Shown here one piece after another: positions 52,251-61,073 of a stretch of DNA of 64,000 bases. Position numbers and translations under genes: made by a program. Origin of the DNA: Paenibacillus oceani (GTDB taxonomy: Bacteria; Bacillota; Bacilli; Paenibacillales; NBRC-103111); NCBI RefSeq assembly GCF_014705615.1, contig NZ_JACXJA010000019.1:1-64000 (forward strand), written 5' to 3'. The notes beneath the pieces are model-generated. The model saw nothing but the letters and a program-made list of their open reading frames with translations. It was not told the DNA's origin and searched no databases. Numbering within the stretch: position 1 is the first letter of the stretch; every line of letters starts with the position of its first letter.

Positions 52251-52280
52251 TTGACAGGCGGAAAATGCGGGGGATATAAT
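52251..52280 (+). promoter_or_regulatory. Consensus sigma-A promoter of the SBP operon
   Basis: TTGACA (52251-52256), 18-bp spacer, TATAAT (52275-52280): perfect hexamers, suggesting a strong promoter that needs repression. Confidence 0.85.
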
Positions 52281-52295
52281 GAAATCGTAATTTCA
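52280..52295. promoter_or_regulatory. Candidate operator TGAAAT-N4-ATTTCA
   Basis: Inverted repeat TGAAAT-CGTA-ATTTCA begins at the last base of the -10 and covers the predicted transcription start. The LacI gene immediately upstream is the natural candidate binder. Confidence 0.55.
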
Positions 52296-52330
52296 ACCGA
52301 GTGAAATATATGAAAAGAGGAGGTAATTCT

Positions 52331-53677
52331 ATGAAACGACGATGGTGTCTGGCCGCTTTGTCCGTGATGATGCTCGGGGCGGCCGCCTGCGGTGCTCAGA
52401 CGGGAACCGGCGCGGAGCCGGGCGATTCGCAGTCAAAAGGGGACGGCGGCCCTGAAAGCAAGCCGAAGCAGCCGATCGAGCTCTACATTCAAAATATTTA
52501 CTCCGGCAGTCCGACCGCAGAAGAGTTTACAGACATGTACGGCCGGCTCATTCAACAAAAGTTTCCGCATATCGAGAGCATTCATTACTACAGCAACGCT
52601 ACCCGCCCTCTCGACCAGGTGCTGGTCAACAAAGATCGGATGGATATCGTCATTACTTCCCAAGCCACCTTCCAATCCGCATTCGTCGCCAATTCCCTGC
52701 ATACCGACATCTCCGGCTATATCGCCCAAACGAAATACGACGTAAACCGGCTGGACGCTTCCTCGCTGAACCTGGTCAAGCAGCTGGGAGGAGGCAAGCT
52801 GTACGGATTGCCCGTTGATGCCGGAGGCACGTGGCTGATCTACAACAAAGATTTGTTCGACAAGTTCGGAGTGTCCTATCCGAGCGATTCCATGACGTGG
52901 GAGCAATTTGAAGATCTGGCGAAAAAGCTGAGCCGGACGGACGGAGGCGTAAAATATCACGGCGCTGCGCTGCCTCCGGTCAATTACCTGATCCGCAATC
53001 CGTACGGGCTGAACCATATCGACGCCGCCACCGGCAAAGCGAGCTTTCAAGATCCGGGGTGGTCCCGTTTCCTGAACCGGATCGCCGACCTGTACCGGAT
53101 ACCCGGGAACGAAAAGGACGCCCAGCAGCTCGGAACTTCCGGGGCGCTTAATCTGTTCCGTAAAGACAAAACGGCCGCGATGTACTCGCCGATCGTCAGC
53201 AACGACATTACCTTGGCCTTCGGCCTAGAAGACGTGAACTTCGATTTTACCCGGTTCCCTTCGATGAGCGACGCGCCGGGAGGCGTGCAGACATACCCGA
53301 ATATTTACGCATTGTCGGCTACAAGCCCTCACAAGGAAGACGCCTTTGACGTAATCGCCTACATGACATCCGAGGAAGTCCAACTGGCCAAGTCCAGACG
53401 CGGCGGGTTCGCTTCGTTGAACAACGACTCGATCCGGGCGGCGTTCGGTCAGGAGGCGCCGGCGTTTATCCGAGCGAAAAATTTGAAAGTGTTTGCCGAG
53501 CCGAACCGGTACGTCACCCCGACGTTTTTCTCGGAATATGTGAGCATTGCCAACACCGAATTAAATGCGGCATTAACAAGCGTTGTTACGGGTGGAACGG
53601 ATATGAATACGGCGCTTCGCCAAGCGGCGGAGAGCGCGGACCGTAAAATCGAGCAGGCGAAGCAGGCAAAAAAATAA
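52331..53677 (+). CDS. Extracellular solute-binding lipoprotein without linked permeases
   Basis: This 448-aa protein has GAGGAGGT 6 bp before ATG 52331. The signal peptide MKRRWCLAALSVMMLGAAAC ends in a lipobox AAAC. The SBP signatures YGLPVDAGGTWLIYNKDLFDK and SDSMTWEQFEDLAKKL match those of the SBPs at 14912 and 18951. A consensus promoter and operator are upstream. It is followed by a large esterase-like protein, so the ligand may be an acetylated or esterified glycan fragment. No permease genes are linked. Confidence 0.85.
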   Translation: MKRRWCLAALSVMMLGAAACGAQTGTGAEPGDSQSKGDGGPESKPKQPIELYIQNIYSGSPTAEEFTDMYGRLIQQKFPHIESIHYYSNATRPLDQVLVNKDRMDIVITSQATFQSAFVANSLHTDISGYIAQTKYDVNRLDASSLNLVKQLGGGKLYGLPVDAGGTWLIYNKDLFDKFGVSYPSDSMTWEQFEDLAKKLSRTDGGVKYHGAALPPVNYLIRNPYGLNHIDAATGKASFQDPGWSRFLNRIADLYRIPGNEKDAQQLGTSGALNLFRKDKTAAMYSPIVSNDITLAFGLEDVNFDFTRFPSMSDAPGGVQTYPNIYALSATSPHKEDAFDVIAYMTSEEVQLAKSRRGGFASLNNDSIRAAFGQEAPAFIRAKNLKVFAEPNRYVTPTFFSEYVSIANTELNAALTSVVTGGTDMNTALRQAAESADRKIEQAKQAKK

Positions 53678-53749
53678 AGCGGCAGAAATAGGAATGAATA
53701 CGGGTTGCCAAAACGGCACTACGGGCAGCCGAAAAGGAGAGAAGCGAAC

Positions 53750-55702
53750 ATGCATATCAAAGAGTACCTGCACCAAATGGCGTGGAAGGCGGACGAAAGA
53801 GCGCTGCCGTCCTTCGGATCGGCGGATGAATTCGAGGTGTGGCGGCGGCAAAGACAAAAGCGCTTTCACGAAATGCTCGGCATCGATGGTTACCTGGCCG
53901 AGGAACGGACGCCGCTGCGTGTCACCGTGACCGGGTCTGTCGACTGCGGGACGCACCGGATCAACAAGCTGCATTACCAAAGCTTGCCCGGCCTGTACGT
54001 CGCGGCCAATCTGTATGTGCCTGCCGGGCTGAAGGAGCCCGCTCCCGGCATCTTATATGTGTGCGGCCATAGCGCGACGCAAAAAATCCAGTATCAAGAG
54101 CACTCCCGCCGCTTCGCCCAGGAAGGCTTCGTGACGCTGGTCGTAGATACGATCCAGCATGGAGAAGTGCAAGGCATCCATCACGGCACGTATTCGCGCG
54201 GCATGTTCGATTGGGTGAGCCGGGGGTATTCGCCGTCGGCTGCGGAAGTGTGGAACGCGATCCGCGGGCTTGACGTATTAAGCGAACTTACAGAGGTGGA
54301 CGCCGCCCGCCTGGGCATCACCGGACATTCCGGAGGCGGATCGATCAGCTGGTGGGCGATGTGTGCCGACGACCGGATCAAGGCGATGGCTTCGTCGTCG
54401 GGGACAGGCCATCTCACTTCCCATATCCGCGACCGGACGCTCGACTACCATTGCGACTGCAACTTCCCGAACAACCCGGACGGCTGGTCGCTGACCGAAG
54501 CTTATGCGCTCGCCGCGCCGCGGCCCGTGCTGATCGTCGCTCCCGCCCGGGACCGGGTATTCCGCATCGATTCCGTTCGTTACGTACATGACAAGCTCCA
54601 GGCGTTGTACCGGAACATCGGAGCGGAGGGACGGCTCGGCCTGTTCGAATTTCAAGCGCCCCATATGTATACGCCGGAGTCGCGCAAGCACGTGTTCAGC
54701 TGGTTTTTGACCCATCTGGCGGGACGCCCGGTCACACCTGAGCAAGCAACCGATTTCGACGGCGTGAAGCTTCCGGTCGAGCAGTTGCTCGTATTCGGGG
54801 GCAAGCCGCCGGCGGACGACCGTTCGACGACAGTGGAAGGCGGGTTCGTCCGGCTCCCCGTGCCCGCGGATATCGAGACGATGGAGCAGCTCGCCACAGA
54901 GCGGACACGCGTCATAGCCGCGCTGCGCAAGGAAAGCTTCGCCGCCTTCCCGCAGGAGCCGATTCCGCTTGCGGCCGAACGCGAGCACGAGTACGACTTG
55001 ATGGACGGCAACTGCTCGCGCAAATTTTCGTTCTCGTCCGATTCGTATTGGAGACTGGAGGGGGAGCTTCGCGGAATCGACGGCGGTTCGCCGCGTCCGG
55101 CCGCGGTTGCCCTGAGACGGTCGGTTCATCGGAAGGAAGACGAACCGTTCGACATCCTGAAGCAGTTGGGCGCCGGATGGATCAAGGCGCGTATCGATCC
55201 GCGCGGGACGGGCGATTCGACCTGGGGGCCGGAATTGAATTGGCATGTCCGGCGTTCCTCGGCTCTGATCGGTCATACGGTCACCTCGATGCGGGTATGG
55301 GACACACTGCGCGGTTTAGAAGTGATCCGGGCGAGACCGGAGGTTGACCCGGCCCGGGTATTGCTTGCCGGCAAAGGAGAGATGGCGGTCGTCGCTCTGC
55401 TCGCGGCTTTGCTCGACGGAGAGGTCGGCACGCTGGTGCTGGAGGATATGCCGTCCTCGTTTCTGCAAGCCGACGACGATCCCGCTCGCCTCGGGGAAGG
55501 GTTCGAGGTCATTAATGCGCTTCGCATCGCTGATCTGCCGCAGCTGGCGGCGTTGTTATGGCCGGTGAAGCTTATCGTGACGGGGAAACGCTGGCAAGGC
55601 TACGAGTATGCCGAGCGTCTGTACGCCCGGCTCGGCGGCCCGGGACGTATCATGTACCGTACCGATACGAACGGCTGGCCGGCGGACGAGGTCCGATTAT
55701 AA
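53750..55702 (+). CDS. Large alpha/beta-hydrolase (acetylxylan/glucuronoyl esterase-like) with second degenerate domain
   Basis: This 650-aa protein has AAAAGGAG and ATG 53750. The first alpha/beta-hydrolase domain (about 85-330) has the nucleophile elbow GITGHSGGGSISW, the acid in PARDRVF and His in FQAPHMYTPE, a complete triad. The C-terminal half (about 420-640) repeats the fold (GLEVIRARPEVDPARVLLAGKGEMAVVALL), but the elbow has AGKGEMA instead of a Ser nucleophile, so it is inactive or structural. No signal peptide, so it acts on imported esters. Similar proteins are annotated as acetyl xylan esterases or CE15-like enzymes; specificity is unknown. Confidence 0.75.
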   Translation: MHIKEYLHQMAWKADERALPSFGSADEFEVWRRQRQKRFHEMLGIDGYLAEERTPLRVTVTGSVDCGTHRINKLHYQSLPGLYVAANLYVPAGLKEPAPGILYVCGHSATQKIQYQEHSRRFAQEGFVTLVVDTIQHGEVQGIHHGTYSRGMFDWVSRGYSPSAAEVWNAIRGLDVLSELTEVDAARLGITGHSGGGSISWWAMCADDRIKAMASSSGTGHLTSHIRDRTLDYHCDCNFPNNPDGWSLTEAYALAAPRPVLIVAPARDRVFRIDSVRYVHDKLQALYRNIGAEGRLGLFEFQAPHMYTPESRKHVFSWFLTHLAGRPVTPEQATDFDGVKLPVEQLLVFGGKPPADDRSTTVEGGFVRLPVPADIETMEQLATERTRVIAALRKESFAAFPQEPIPLAAEREHEYDLMDGNCSRKFSFSSDSYWRLEGELRGIDGGSPRPAAVALRRSVHRKEDEPFDILKQLGAGWIKARIDPRGTGDSTWGPELNWHVRRSSALIGHTVTSMRVWDTLRGLEVIRARPEVDPARVLLAGKGEMAVVALLAALLDGEVGTLVLEDMPSSFLQADDDPARLGEGFEVINALRIADLPQLAALLWPVKLIVTGKRWQGYEYAERLYARLGGPGRIMYRTDTNGWPADEVRL

Positions 55703-55731
55703 ATTTCGGCTGTCCCGGGAAACGTAACCAA

Positions 55732-55771
55732 GTAAGTTGAACGAATGAAATTGCGTTCATTTCATTCAACT
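55732..55771. other. Hairpin after the esterase gene
   Basis: AAGTTGAA pairs with TTCAACTT around an imperfect middle part. There is no following T-run, so it may be a processing site rather than a terminator. Confidence 0.35.
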
Positions 55772-55812
55772 TATCCAGGTAGAACGGTTATTTTTTCCGG
55801 GAGGTAAGCACG

Positions 55813-56697
55813 ATGCCAACAGCCAATATAAACGGAACCGACTTGTACTATGAGAAACGGGGAGACGGGCTTCCGATTATTTTCATACACCCGCCGCTGC
55901 TCACCAGCGCGAACTTCCGCTACCAGCAGGTGCAGCTGGCCGGGCAATTTACGGTGATCACGTTCGACATTCGCGGACACGGGCGGAGCGGGGCGTCCGA
56001 GGCGCCGGTCACCTACGAGCTGATCGTGGAAGATATGCTGCGGCTGCTCGATCATTTGAAGCTACCGGAAGCTTTCGTCTGCGGATACTCGACCGGAGGC
56101 TCGATTGCGCTCGAAGCGTTGTTGACTAACCCGGACCGGTTCACCGGGGGCATTCTGGTCAGCGCGATGTCGGAAGTGAGCGACTTTGTGCTGCGCAACC
56201 GGATTCGCGTAGCGGTAGGCATGTCCAGATGGAAGCCGCTGATCCGGGTGCTGATGTGGGGCATTACATGGGGAAACGCCGACGGGAGACAAACGTTCCA
56301 CAATTTGCTGCGCGACGCCCGGCGGGGGAATCCGGCGAATATTCACCAATATTACCGGTTCAGCCTGACCTACAGCTGTACGAAGCGATTGGCCGGATTG
56401 CGGGCGCCGGTGCTGCTGTTGTACGGGAACAAGGACGGAGGCTTTACTCTTTACCGCAAAAAGATTCAAAGCATGCTGCCTCATTACGATCTGCACATCC
56501 TGGAAAACGAGAAGCATCAAATTCCGACAAAAGCGGCCTCCGAAATGAACGATGTGATCGGCAAATGGATTCGGGGGCTGCAGCGTCCGCGGGAGAAAGC
56601 CGCTACCGGGCGGCCGGCTGAGCCGGAAGCCGGGATCGGCACAACCCCTTACGCCGCCCTCCCCAAAGAGCCGGCGGAGCAGCAGCCGGAAGTGTAA
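55813..56697 (+). CDS. Alpha/beta-fold hydrolase
   Basis: This 294-aa protein has GGGAGGT 9 bp before ATG 55813. The oxyanion segment IFIHPPLLTSANF is at about 23-35. The Ser nucleophile is in GYSTGGSIALEALL near residue 95, the acid in LLYGNKDGGFTLYRK and the His in LENEKHQIPTKA, a full triad. A Pro/Glu-rich tail of about 35 residues follows. The fold covers lipases, haloperoxidases and lactonases; the substrate cannot be told. It is 110 bp after the esterase-like gene, perhaps in the same transcript. Confidence 0.85.
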   Translation: MPTANINGTDLYYEKRGDGLPIIFIHPPLLTSANFRYQQVQLAGQFTVITFDIRGHGRSGASEAPVTYELIVEDMLRLLDHLKLPEAFVCGYSTGGSIALEALLTNPDRFTGGILVSAMSEVSDFVLRNRIRVAVGMSRWKPLIRVLMWGITWGNADGRQTFHNLLRDARRGNPANIHQYYRFSLTYSCTKRLAGLRAPVLLLYGNKDGGFTLYRKKIQSMLPHYDLHILENEKHQIPTKAASEMNDVIGKWIRGLQRPREKAATGRPAEPEAGIGTTPYAALPKEPAEQQPEV

Positions 56698-56713
56698 AAC
56701 GGCGGCGATTGTA

Positions 56714-56746
56714 CAACCTTGCCTGATTCGGGCAAGGTTTTTTTTC
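56714..56746 (+). terminator. Rho-independent terminator
   Basis: AACCTTGCC, loop TGATTCG, GGCAAGGTT followed by seven T. Confidence 0.9.
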
Positions 56747-56901
56747 GATACATGCAGAATGTTAAAGTTCTTCACAGTGTTAAAGCGAAAAGAGATCAGG
56801 GTTGAAGTTAGAAGACTTGTCACTTGTCGAGTCGGCTAATGTCGCAAATTGCTTATCGTGGCTGTTCGGTACTCTGCCCTGCTACTAGCTAGAGAAGGGG
56901 G

Positions 56902-57095
56902 CGGATAAGAGCGGTTTGCACCCTTTATTTTGTCCGAAAACTGGATTGGACGCGGAATACGAGCGGTTTGAAGCTGCTAATATCGGTGAAAACGGCACAG
57001 ACCCCTTCAGGTGGTGGAAATAAGGGGTACAAACCGCCTCTATTTGTTTATTTCTTCTCGAGGTACCAAAAATCGGAGGTACAAAAGACCCTTAT
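56902..57095 (+). repeat. Dispersed intergenic repeat, copy C
   Basis: It aligns with 26478-26676: GGATAAGAGCGGTTTG start, TTTTGTCCGAAAACTGG, CGGAATACGAGCGGTTTG, then GGAAATAAGGGGTACAAACC and a final ACAAAAGACCCTTAT segment. Confidence 0.75.
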
Positions 57096-57394
57096 GTGAT
57101 TAGTTAGCCTGTACGCATGTCGTCTCAGAGAAGCCCAACGCGATCGGTTCACAAGAAACGGGTTTGCGGACTTCATTCAGAGGGGGGGCCGCACAACCTC
57201 ATCGACGAGCGGCTGGAGCGAAGGTACCCACTCCCTTCCAACATACAAACTATGGGTTTGCACGTCAAAGGACCGTCGGGCGTCTTTATCGGACGGTTTT
57301 TCCTGATGCGGACCGAGGGCCGCTTCTCTATCAACGGAACTCCGAAACCAACCTAATGTTACCTCTTATAAAACTCCCTGCTTGTCGGTTTTTG

Positions 57395-57403
57395 TGATAG
57401 AAT
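57395..57403 (+). promoter_or_regulatory. Extended -10 promoter of dnaB-dnaI
   Basis: TGA-TAGAAT (57395-57403) is an extended -10 about 60 bp before the start codon. No good -35 is present. Confidence 0.4.
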
Positions 57404-57464
57404 AGAGAAACGGATTTGATAGACCGATTGGCTTTGCCGCCCGAACGAGATTGGAGATACATTG

Positions 57465-58964
57465 ATGCGTATTACGAACATGCTTCATTTTACGGAAAAT
57501 CACCGGTTTTGCGTATACCGGGATTTTTCGCTTAGCGGGCTGGATTACCGGATGCTGTCCGGCATTTATCAGCCTATGATCGGAGCATTTGCGATCAGCG
57601 TCTTCCAGACGATGTATCAGCAAGTGCCCGGAGATAAGACGGGATACTCGGAGCTGGAGCAGCAGCGGAAGCTGTTTTTGGCGCTCGATCTAGAGCCGGG
57701 GGAGCGGGGACGGAAGCTGTTGGCCGAGCTGACCTCGAAGCTGGAGGCGATCGGGCTGCTGCAGACGAACCGGAAGTATTCCCCTTCCACGGACGATTAC
57801 ATGTACGAATACGTGCTCGTACAGCCGCTGACGCCGCAGGAATTTTTCAAAAATCAGCATCTGGTTATGCTGCTGCACGATAAGGTCGGCAAATACGCCG
57901 TATTGTCGCTGCGCGAGCAGTATTATTCGCCGGAGCCCGAGGAGCTTCAGCATCCGGAGCTGGTATCGGAGGATTTGTCGGTTCCGTTCTACGATTTGTT
58001 CCGGCTCAACACCCAGGCGATTGATTACGAGCTCGAGCAGGCGCTGCAGGAGGCGGCCCCGTCGCGGGAGACCGAGCGCAAGCTTGACGTTACGACGAAG
58101 GCGTTCCATTACAGCGAGATTCTTCAGCGTTTCCCGCGCGGTACGTCCAGGAACCGCCCGTTCGTAGAAAATCTGCGCAACAAACCGGATCAGATGTTCG
58201 AGATTAACAAAGTCGCCCGCAAGTACGACTTGTCGCTTCGAGAAACGTGCAGGCTGCTGGACGAGGACGGGATGTTTACCGAGGACGGCGAGCTGCAGAA
58301 CGATATGCTGCAGTACAAAGCGAATTTGTATTTCCGTCAGGACAAGGAACGCGAGCAGGAGCGGGAGCGGCTGTTCCACAAAATAGCCGGCGTAGCGAAG
58401 CCCGAATCAGTCAGCGCACTCGAGGAGAAGCCGGTGGAGATGCAATATTATTTGGAAGTGCCGCCGCTGTTCGTCGGACAGTGCAACCAGCATCAGTACA
58501 ACCTGATTATGCGCAACGAGCCGCACACGAGAGTGCTAGAGCGGTTTTTCCAGAAAGGCGCCGTGCCGAAGCCCGTATCCGACATTTTTGAGAAGATCGA
58601 TGTGATCTACAAAATGCCGGACGAAGTGATCAACGTGATGATTCATCATCTGCACGTATACAAGGAATCGTCTTGGACAAAAAGTTATATCGACTCCGTC
58701 GCCTCCAATATGATGGCCAAAGGGGTCAGTACTTACGAGCAAGCGGTAGCTTACATACGCGAGCAAACGATCAAGCGCACCAAGCGGTCGTCCAAGGCCG
58801 ACGGCGGCTCGCTCGCCCCGTTTCCCGGGAAAGGGCGGAGAGGGCACCAGCAGAAGCCGAAAATCGCGATCATTACCGACATCCCGGCGCAAAAGCCGGT
58901 CAGCGACGAAAAGCTTGCGGAAATTCGCAAAAAAGCAATGAAGCTCGACGGCAAAATTACGTAA
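57465..58964 (+). CDS. dnaB: Replication initiation and membrane attachment protein DnaB
   Basis: DnaB of the Bacillales, together with DnaD and DnaI, loads the replicative helicase at oriC and restart forks. ATG 57465 follows GGAGAT; an in-frame TTG directly precedes it. The 499-aa protein (B. subtilis 472) has the N-terminal winged-helix region (ENHRFCVYRDFSLSGLDYRMLSGIYQPMIG) and C-terminal DnaB/DnaD helical domain (about 330-440: YKMPDEVINVMIHHLHVYKESSWTKSYIDSVASNMMAKGVSTYEQA). A basic, Pro/Lys-rich tail follows. The dnaI gene comes 46 bp later, as in B. subtilis. Confidence 0.93.
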   Translation: MRITNMLHFTENHRFCVYRDFSLSGLDYRMLSGIYQPMIGAFAISVFQTMYQQVPGDKTGYSELEQQRKLFLALDLEPGERGRKLLAELTSKLEAIGLLQTNRKYSPSTDDYMYEYVLVQPLTPQEFFKNQHLVMLLHDKVGKYAVLSLREQYYSPEPEELQHPELVSEDLSVPFYDLFRLNTQAIDYELEQALQEAAPSRETERKLDVTTKAFHYSEILQRFPRGTSRNRPFVENLRNKPDQMFEINKVARKYDLSLRETCRLLDEDGMFTEDGELQNDMLQYKANLYFRQDKEREQERERLFHKIAGVAKPESVSALEEKPVEMQYYLEVPPLFVGQCNQHQYNLIMRNEPHTRVLERFFQKGAVPKPVSDIFEKIDVIYKMPDEVINVMIHHLHVYKESSWTKSYIDSVASNMMAKGVSTYEQAVAYIREQTIKRTKRSSKADGGSLAPFPGKGRRGHQQKPKIAIITDIPAQKPVSDEKLAEIRKKAMKLDGKIT

Positions 58965-59010
58965 CCGGCGCAGCAGTCTGACTTTTCAGGAGAGGAGGCG
59001 GATCGGCCGC

Positions 59011-59970
59011 ATGGAACCTTTATCGGACATATTAGGCGACTTCCGGAATATGTCGTTCGCCAGAAAAGCGGAAGAAAAAACGAAGCTGCTGCTCAGTGAT
59101 CCGCTCGTGGCGAAGCTTCGCGCCAAATATCCGGAAATCGACGACCGTACGCTCAAAATCAATATGAACCGGATCTACCAGTATGTGAAGGAATACAAGC
59201 AATGCACGAACTGTCCCGGACTCGACCGGTGCCCGAACGACTTCGAAGGGTACTACACGAAGCTGACCGTCGAGACGATCAATGAGCAAACCTATATTCA
59301 TGATCAGAAGGTAGCATGCAAAAAGCTGATCGCCAAACAGTCGCAGGACGCCGTCCGCAACCGGATTCGCAGCTTTTACATCGACGACCGCGCGCTCCAG
59401 CAAGGATACTCGACCGCGGAGATCGTCGATATCGATCCGGAGCGGGTGCTGGCTGTCGAGCGTATCGTCGATTACATCCACAAGACGAACGAGGAAGGGC
59501 TGCAAAAGGAAGGGCTGTATCTGGTCGGCCCTTTCGGAACGGGCAAAACGTTTTTGATGTGCTACATGCTGAATCAGCTCGCCAAGAAGGGCCATTCCGG
59601 TGTGATTGTGTATATGCCGGATTTCGTCGAGGATTTGAAGTCGATGATCACTGAGCCGCAGCGGCTGAAAGAGACGGTTGAGCTGCTGAAGGAGACCGAT
59701 CTGCTCGTCTTCGACGATATCGGGGCGGAGAATCTGAATCCGTGGGCGCGCGATCACGTGATGGGGACGATTCTGAACTACCGGATGAACCGGAAGCCGA
59801 CCTTTTTCACGTCCAACCATGAGCCGGACGAGTTGGAGAAACATTTCAGCTTTACGAGCAAGGACGGGGACGAGGAGTACAAAGGGCAGCGGATTATGGA
59901 CCGGATTACCCCTTTTGTCGAGGTGGTTGTCGTGAACGGTACGAATAAGCGAGGAAAAGCGGGGGCGTAA
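59011..59970 (+). CDS. dnaI: Helicase loader DnaI
   Basis: DnaI is the AAA+ loader of the replicative helicase. The 319-aa protein (B. subtilis 311) has an N-terminal zinc-binding domain (C65, C68 and C74 in CTNCPGLDRC; H97, C103 in IHDQKVAC) for helicase contact. The AAA+ domain has Walker A GPFGTGKT at 173-180 and Walker B LLVFDDIGAEN near 230, with sensor FFTSNHEPDEL. GAGGAGG lies 12 bp before ATG, a rather long spacing. It forms an operon with dnaB and is followed by a terminator. Confidence 0.93.
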   Translation: MEPLSDILGDFRNMSFARKAEEKTKLLLSDPLVAKLRAKYPEIDDRTLKINMNRIYQYVKEYKQCTNCPGLDRCPNDFEGYYTKLTVETINEQTYIHDQKVACKKLIAKQSQDAVRNRIRSFYIDDRALQQGYSTAEIVDIDPERVLAVERIVDYIHKTNEEGLQKEGLYLVGPFGTGKTFLMCYMLNQLAKKGHSGVIVYMPDFVEDLKSMITEPQRLKETVELLKETDLLVFDDIGAENLNPWARDHVMGTILNYRMNRKPTFFTSNHEPDELEKHFSFTSKDGDEEYKGQRIMDRITPFVEVVVVNGTNKRGKAGA

Positions 59971-59998
59971 AGCCTTCGCTTAACAATAAAGCAGATCG

Positions 59999-60040
59999 AA
60001 AAAAGCCCGGCTCCGAAGCAGAAGGAGCGGGCTTTTCTTT
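59999..60040. terminator. Bidirectional terminator
   Basis: AAAAGCCCG-G-CTCC pairs with GGAG-CGGGCTTTT around a GAAGCAGAA loop, followed by CTTT; it also ends the converging small gene. Confidence 0.85.
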
Positions 60041-60072
60041 GGTTGCGCGGACGCGCTTGTGTGATCCGCAAA

Positions 60073-60204
60073 TTAGAACAGCGTAATGATGGTGGCCACG
60101 ATCGCGATCAGAAAGAAAGCGCCGAATGTGACGCCGAATCCGATGGCAACATCGAGAAAGTCGTTTCTCGGCTCCTCGTTGGCATGCACTCTTGGGTCAG
60201 TCAT
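60073..60204 (-). CDS. Small membrane protein, YqzM-like
   Basis: This 43-aa protein has ATG 60204 with GGGAGGA upstream on the minus strand. Residues 1-16 are hydrophilic (MTDPRVHANEEPRNDF) and residues 17-43 form one membrane segment (VAIGFGVTFGAFFLIAIVAT). Size and shape resemble the YqzM family, of unknown function. It is found by ribosome site and composition rather than homology. Confidence 0.5.
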   Translation of the reverse strand: MTDPRVHANEEPRNDFLDVAIGFGVTFGAFFLIAIVATIITLF

Positions 60205-60587
60205 AATTGGATTCCTCCCGAGTAAATCGTTCCCATAGCAAAATTGGCTATGTCTAGTATAACGAAACGTTCGGCGGCTTGTAAAGCGGAAGAAGTGACA
60301 ATTCTTCAACAAAATTCAGCCGTTCTTTCGCTGCGGCAGCTTGTCCATGCATAGGTTAGGCAGAGCGGCGAAACAATTAGAGAAGACCGCTTGGTCCAAA
60401 GATCCGGGCCCTGCACCCGGAATGCCCGGGCTGGCCGGAGCGGCGTCGCCCCTAGTATACGCCAAAAGTGGACGGAACATGTTTTCAGTTATGAAATTGG
60501 TACGAGTTGTGGTATACTTTACATGTCGTAGGAAAATCATTAAAATGTATAGGTACACACTTTTTGTTAGTATAAGGAGGAAATCCT
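60205..60587. promoter_or_regulatory. Intergenic region with trxA promoters
   Basis: No gene is seen. TTTACA (60518-60523), 17 bp, TAAAAT (60541-60546) is a good sigma-A promoter 42 bp before the trxA start. Another extended -10, TGG-TATACT (60510-60518), lies just upstream. Confidence 0.6.
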
Positions 60588-60905
60588 GTGGCTATCGTAA
60601 ACGTATCCGACCAATCGTTCAAAAGCGAAGTCGAAGGAGGAGGCACGGTTCTTGTCGACTTCTGGGCTCCATGGTGCGGACCTTGCAAGATGATCGCGCC
60701 TGTGCTTGAAGACTTGGATAAAGAAATGGGCGAGCAAGTTAAAATTGCCAAAGTGAACGTGGATGACAATCCGGAGTCCGCTTCCCGTTTCGGCGTAATG
60801 AGCATTCCAACTCTGATCGTATTCAAAGACGGCCAGCCTGTCGATAAAGTGGTCGGCTTCCAGCCTAAAGACGCTCTGAAAAGCGTCGTTGGACGTCACC
60901 TGTAA
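60588..60905 (+). CDS. trxA: Thioredoxin TrxA
   Basis: Cytoplasmic thiol-disulfide reductant of about 105 aa, the usual size. GTG 60588 is preceded by AAGGAGG at 7 bp. The active site WCGPC is at 29-33, the buried Asp at VLVDFW and the cis-Pro in SIPTLIVF. It precedes uvrC, the same neighbourhood as in B. subtilis. Confidence 0.97.
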   Translation: MAIVNVSDQSFKSEVEGGGTVLVDFWAPWCGPCKMIAPVLEDLDKEMGEQVKIAKVNVDDNPESASRFGVMSIPTLIVFKDGQPVDKVVGFQPKDALKSVVGRHL

Positions 60906-60984
60906 GTTGCCCCAGATCCAATATGCGGCGGCGGGTTGTGCAAACGGCCCGACCGTCGTATGATATTTATAGGGAACGGCAGAA

Positions 60985-61021
60985 GAGTTCTTTTTCGCGT
61001 ATGCGAAACGGGACTTTTTTT
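60985..61021 (+). terminator. Terminator between trxA and uvrC
   Basis: Inner stem TTCGC-GTAT-GCGAA flanked by GAGTTC / GGGACT and a run of seven T. Confidence 0.6.
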
Positions 61022-61073
61022 GGTTCCGGGCCATGGAGGCATGAGGGAAGCTGATTTCAAGGAGGAACGAAGC

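Larger units (their letters stand above)
56747..57464. other. Non-coding region with dispersed repeat
   Basis: I see no gene. It contains repeat copy C (about 56902-57095) and the dnaB promoter. Short open frames at 57117-57397 lack ribosome-binding sites and are not supported. Confidence 0.6.

Noticed and set aside
57117-57397. Short plus-strand open frames before dnaB
   Set aside because: They lack ribosome-binding sites and lie in the dispersed-repeat and promoter region.
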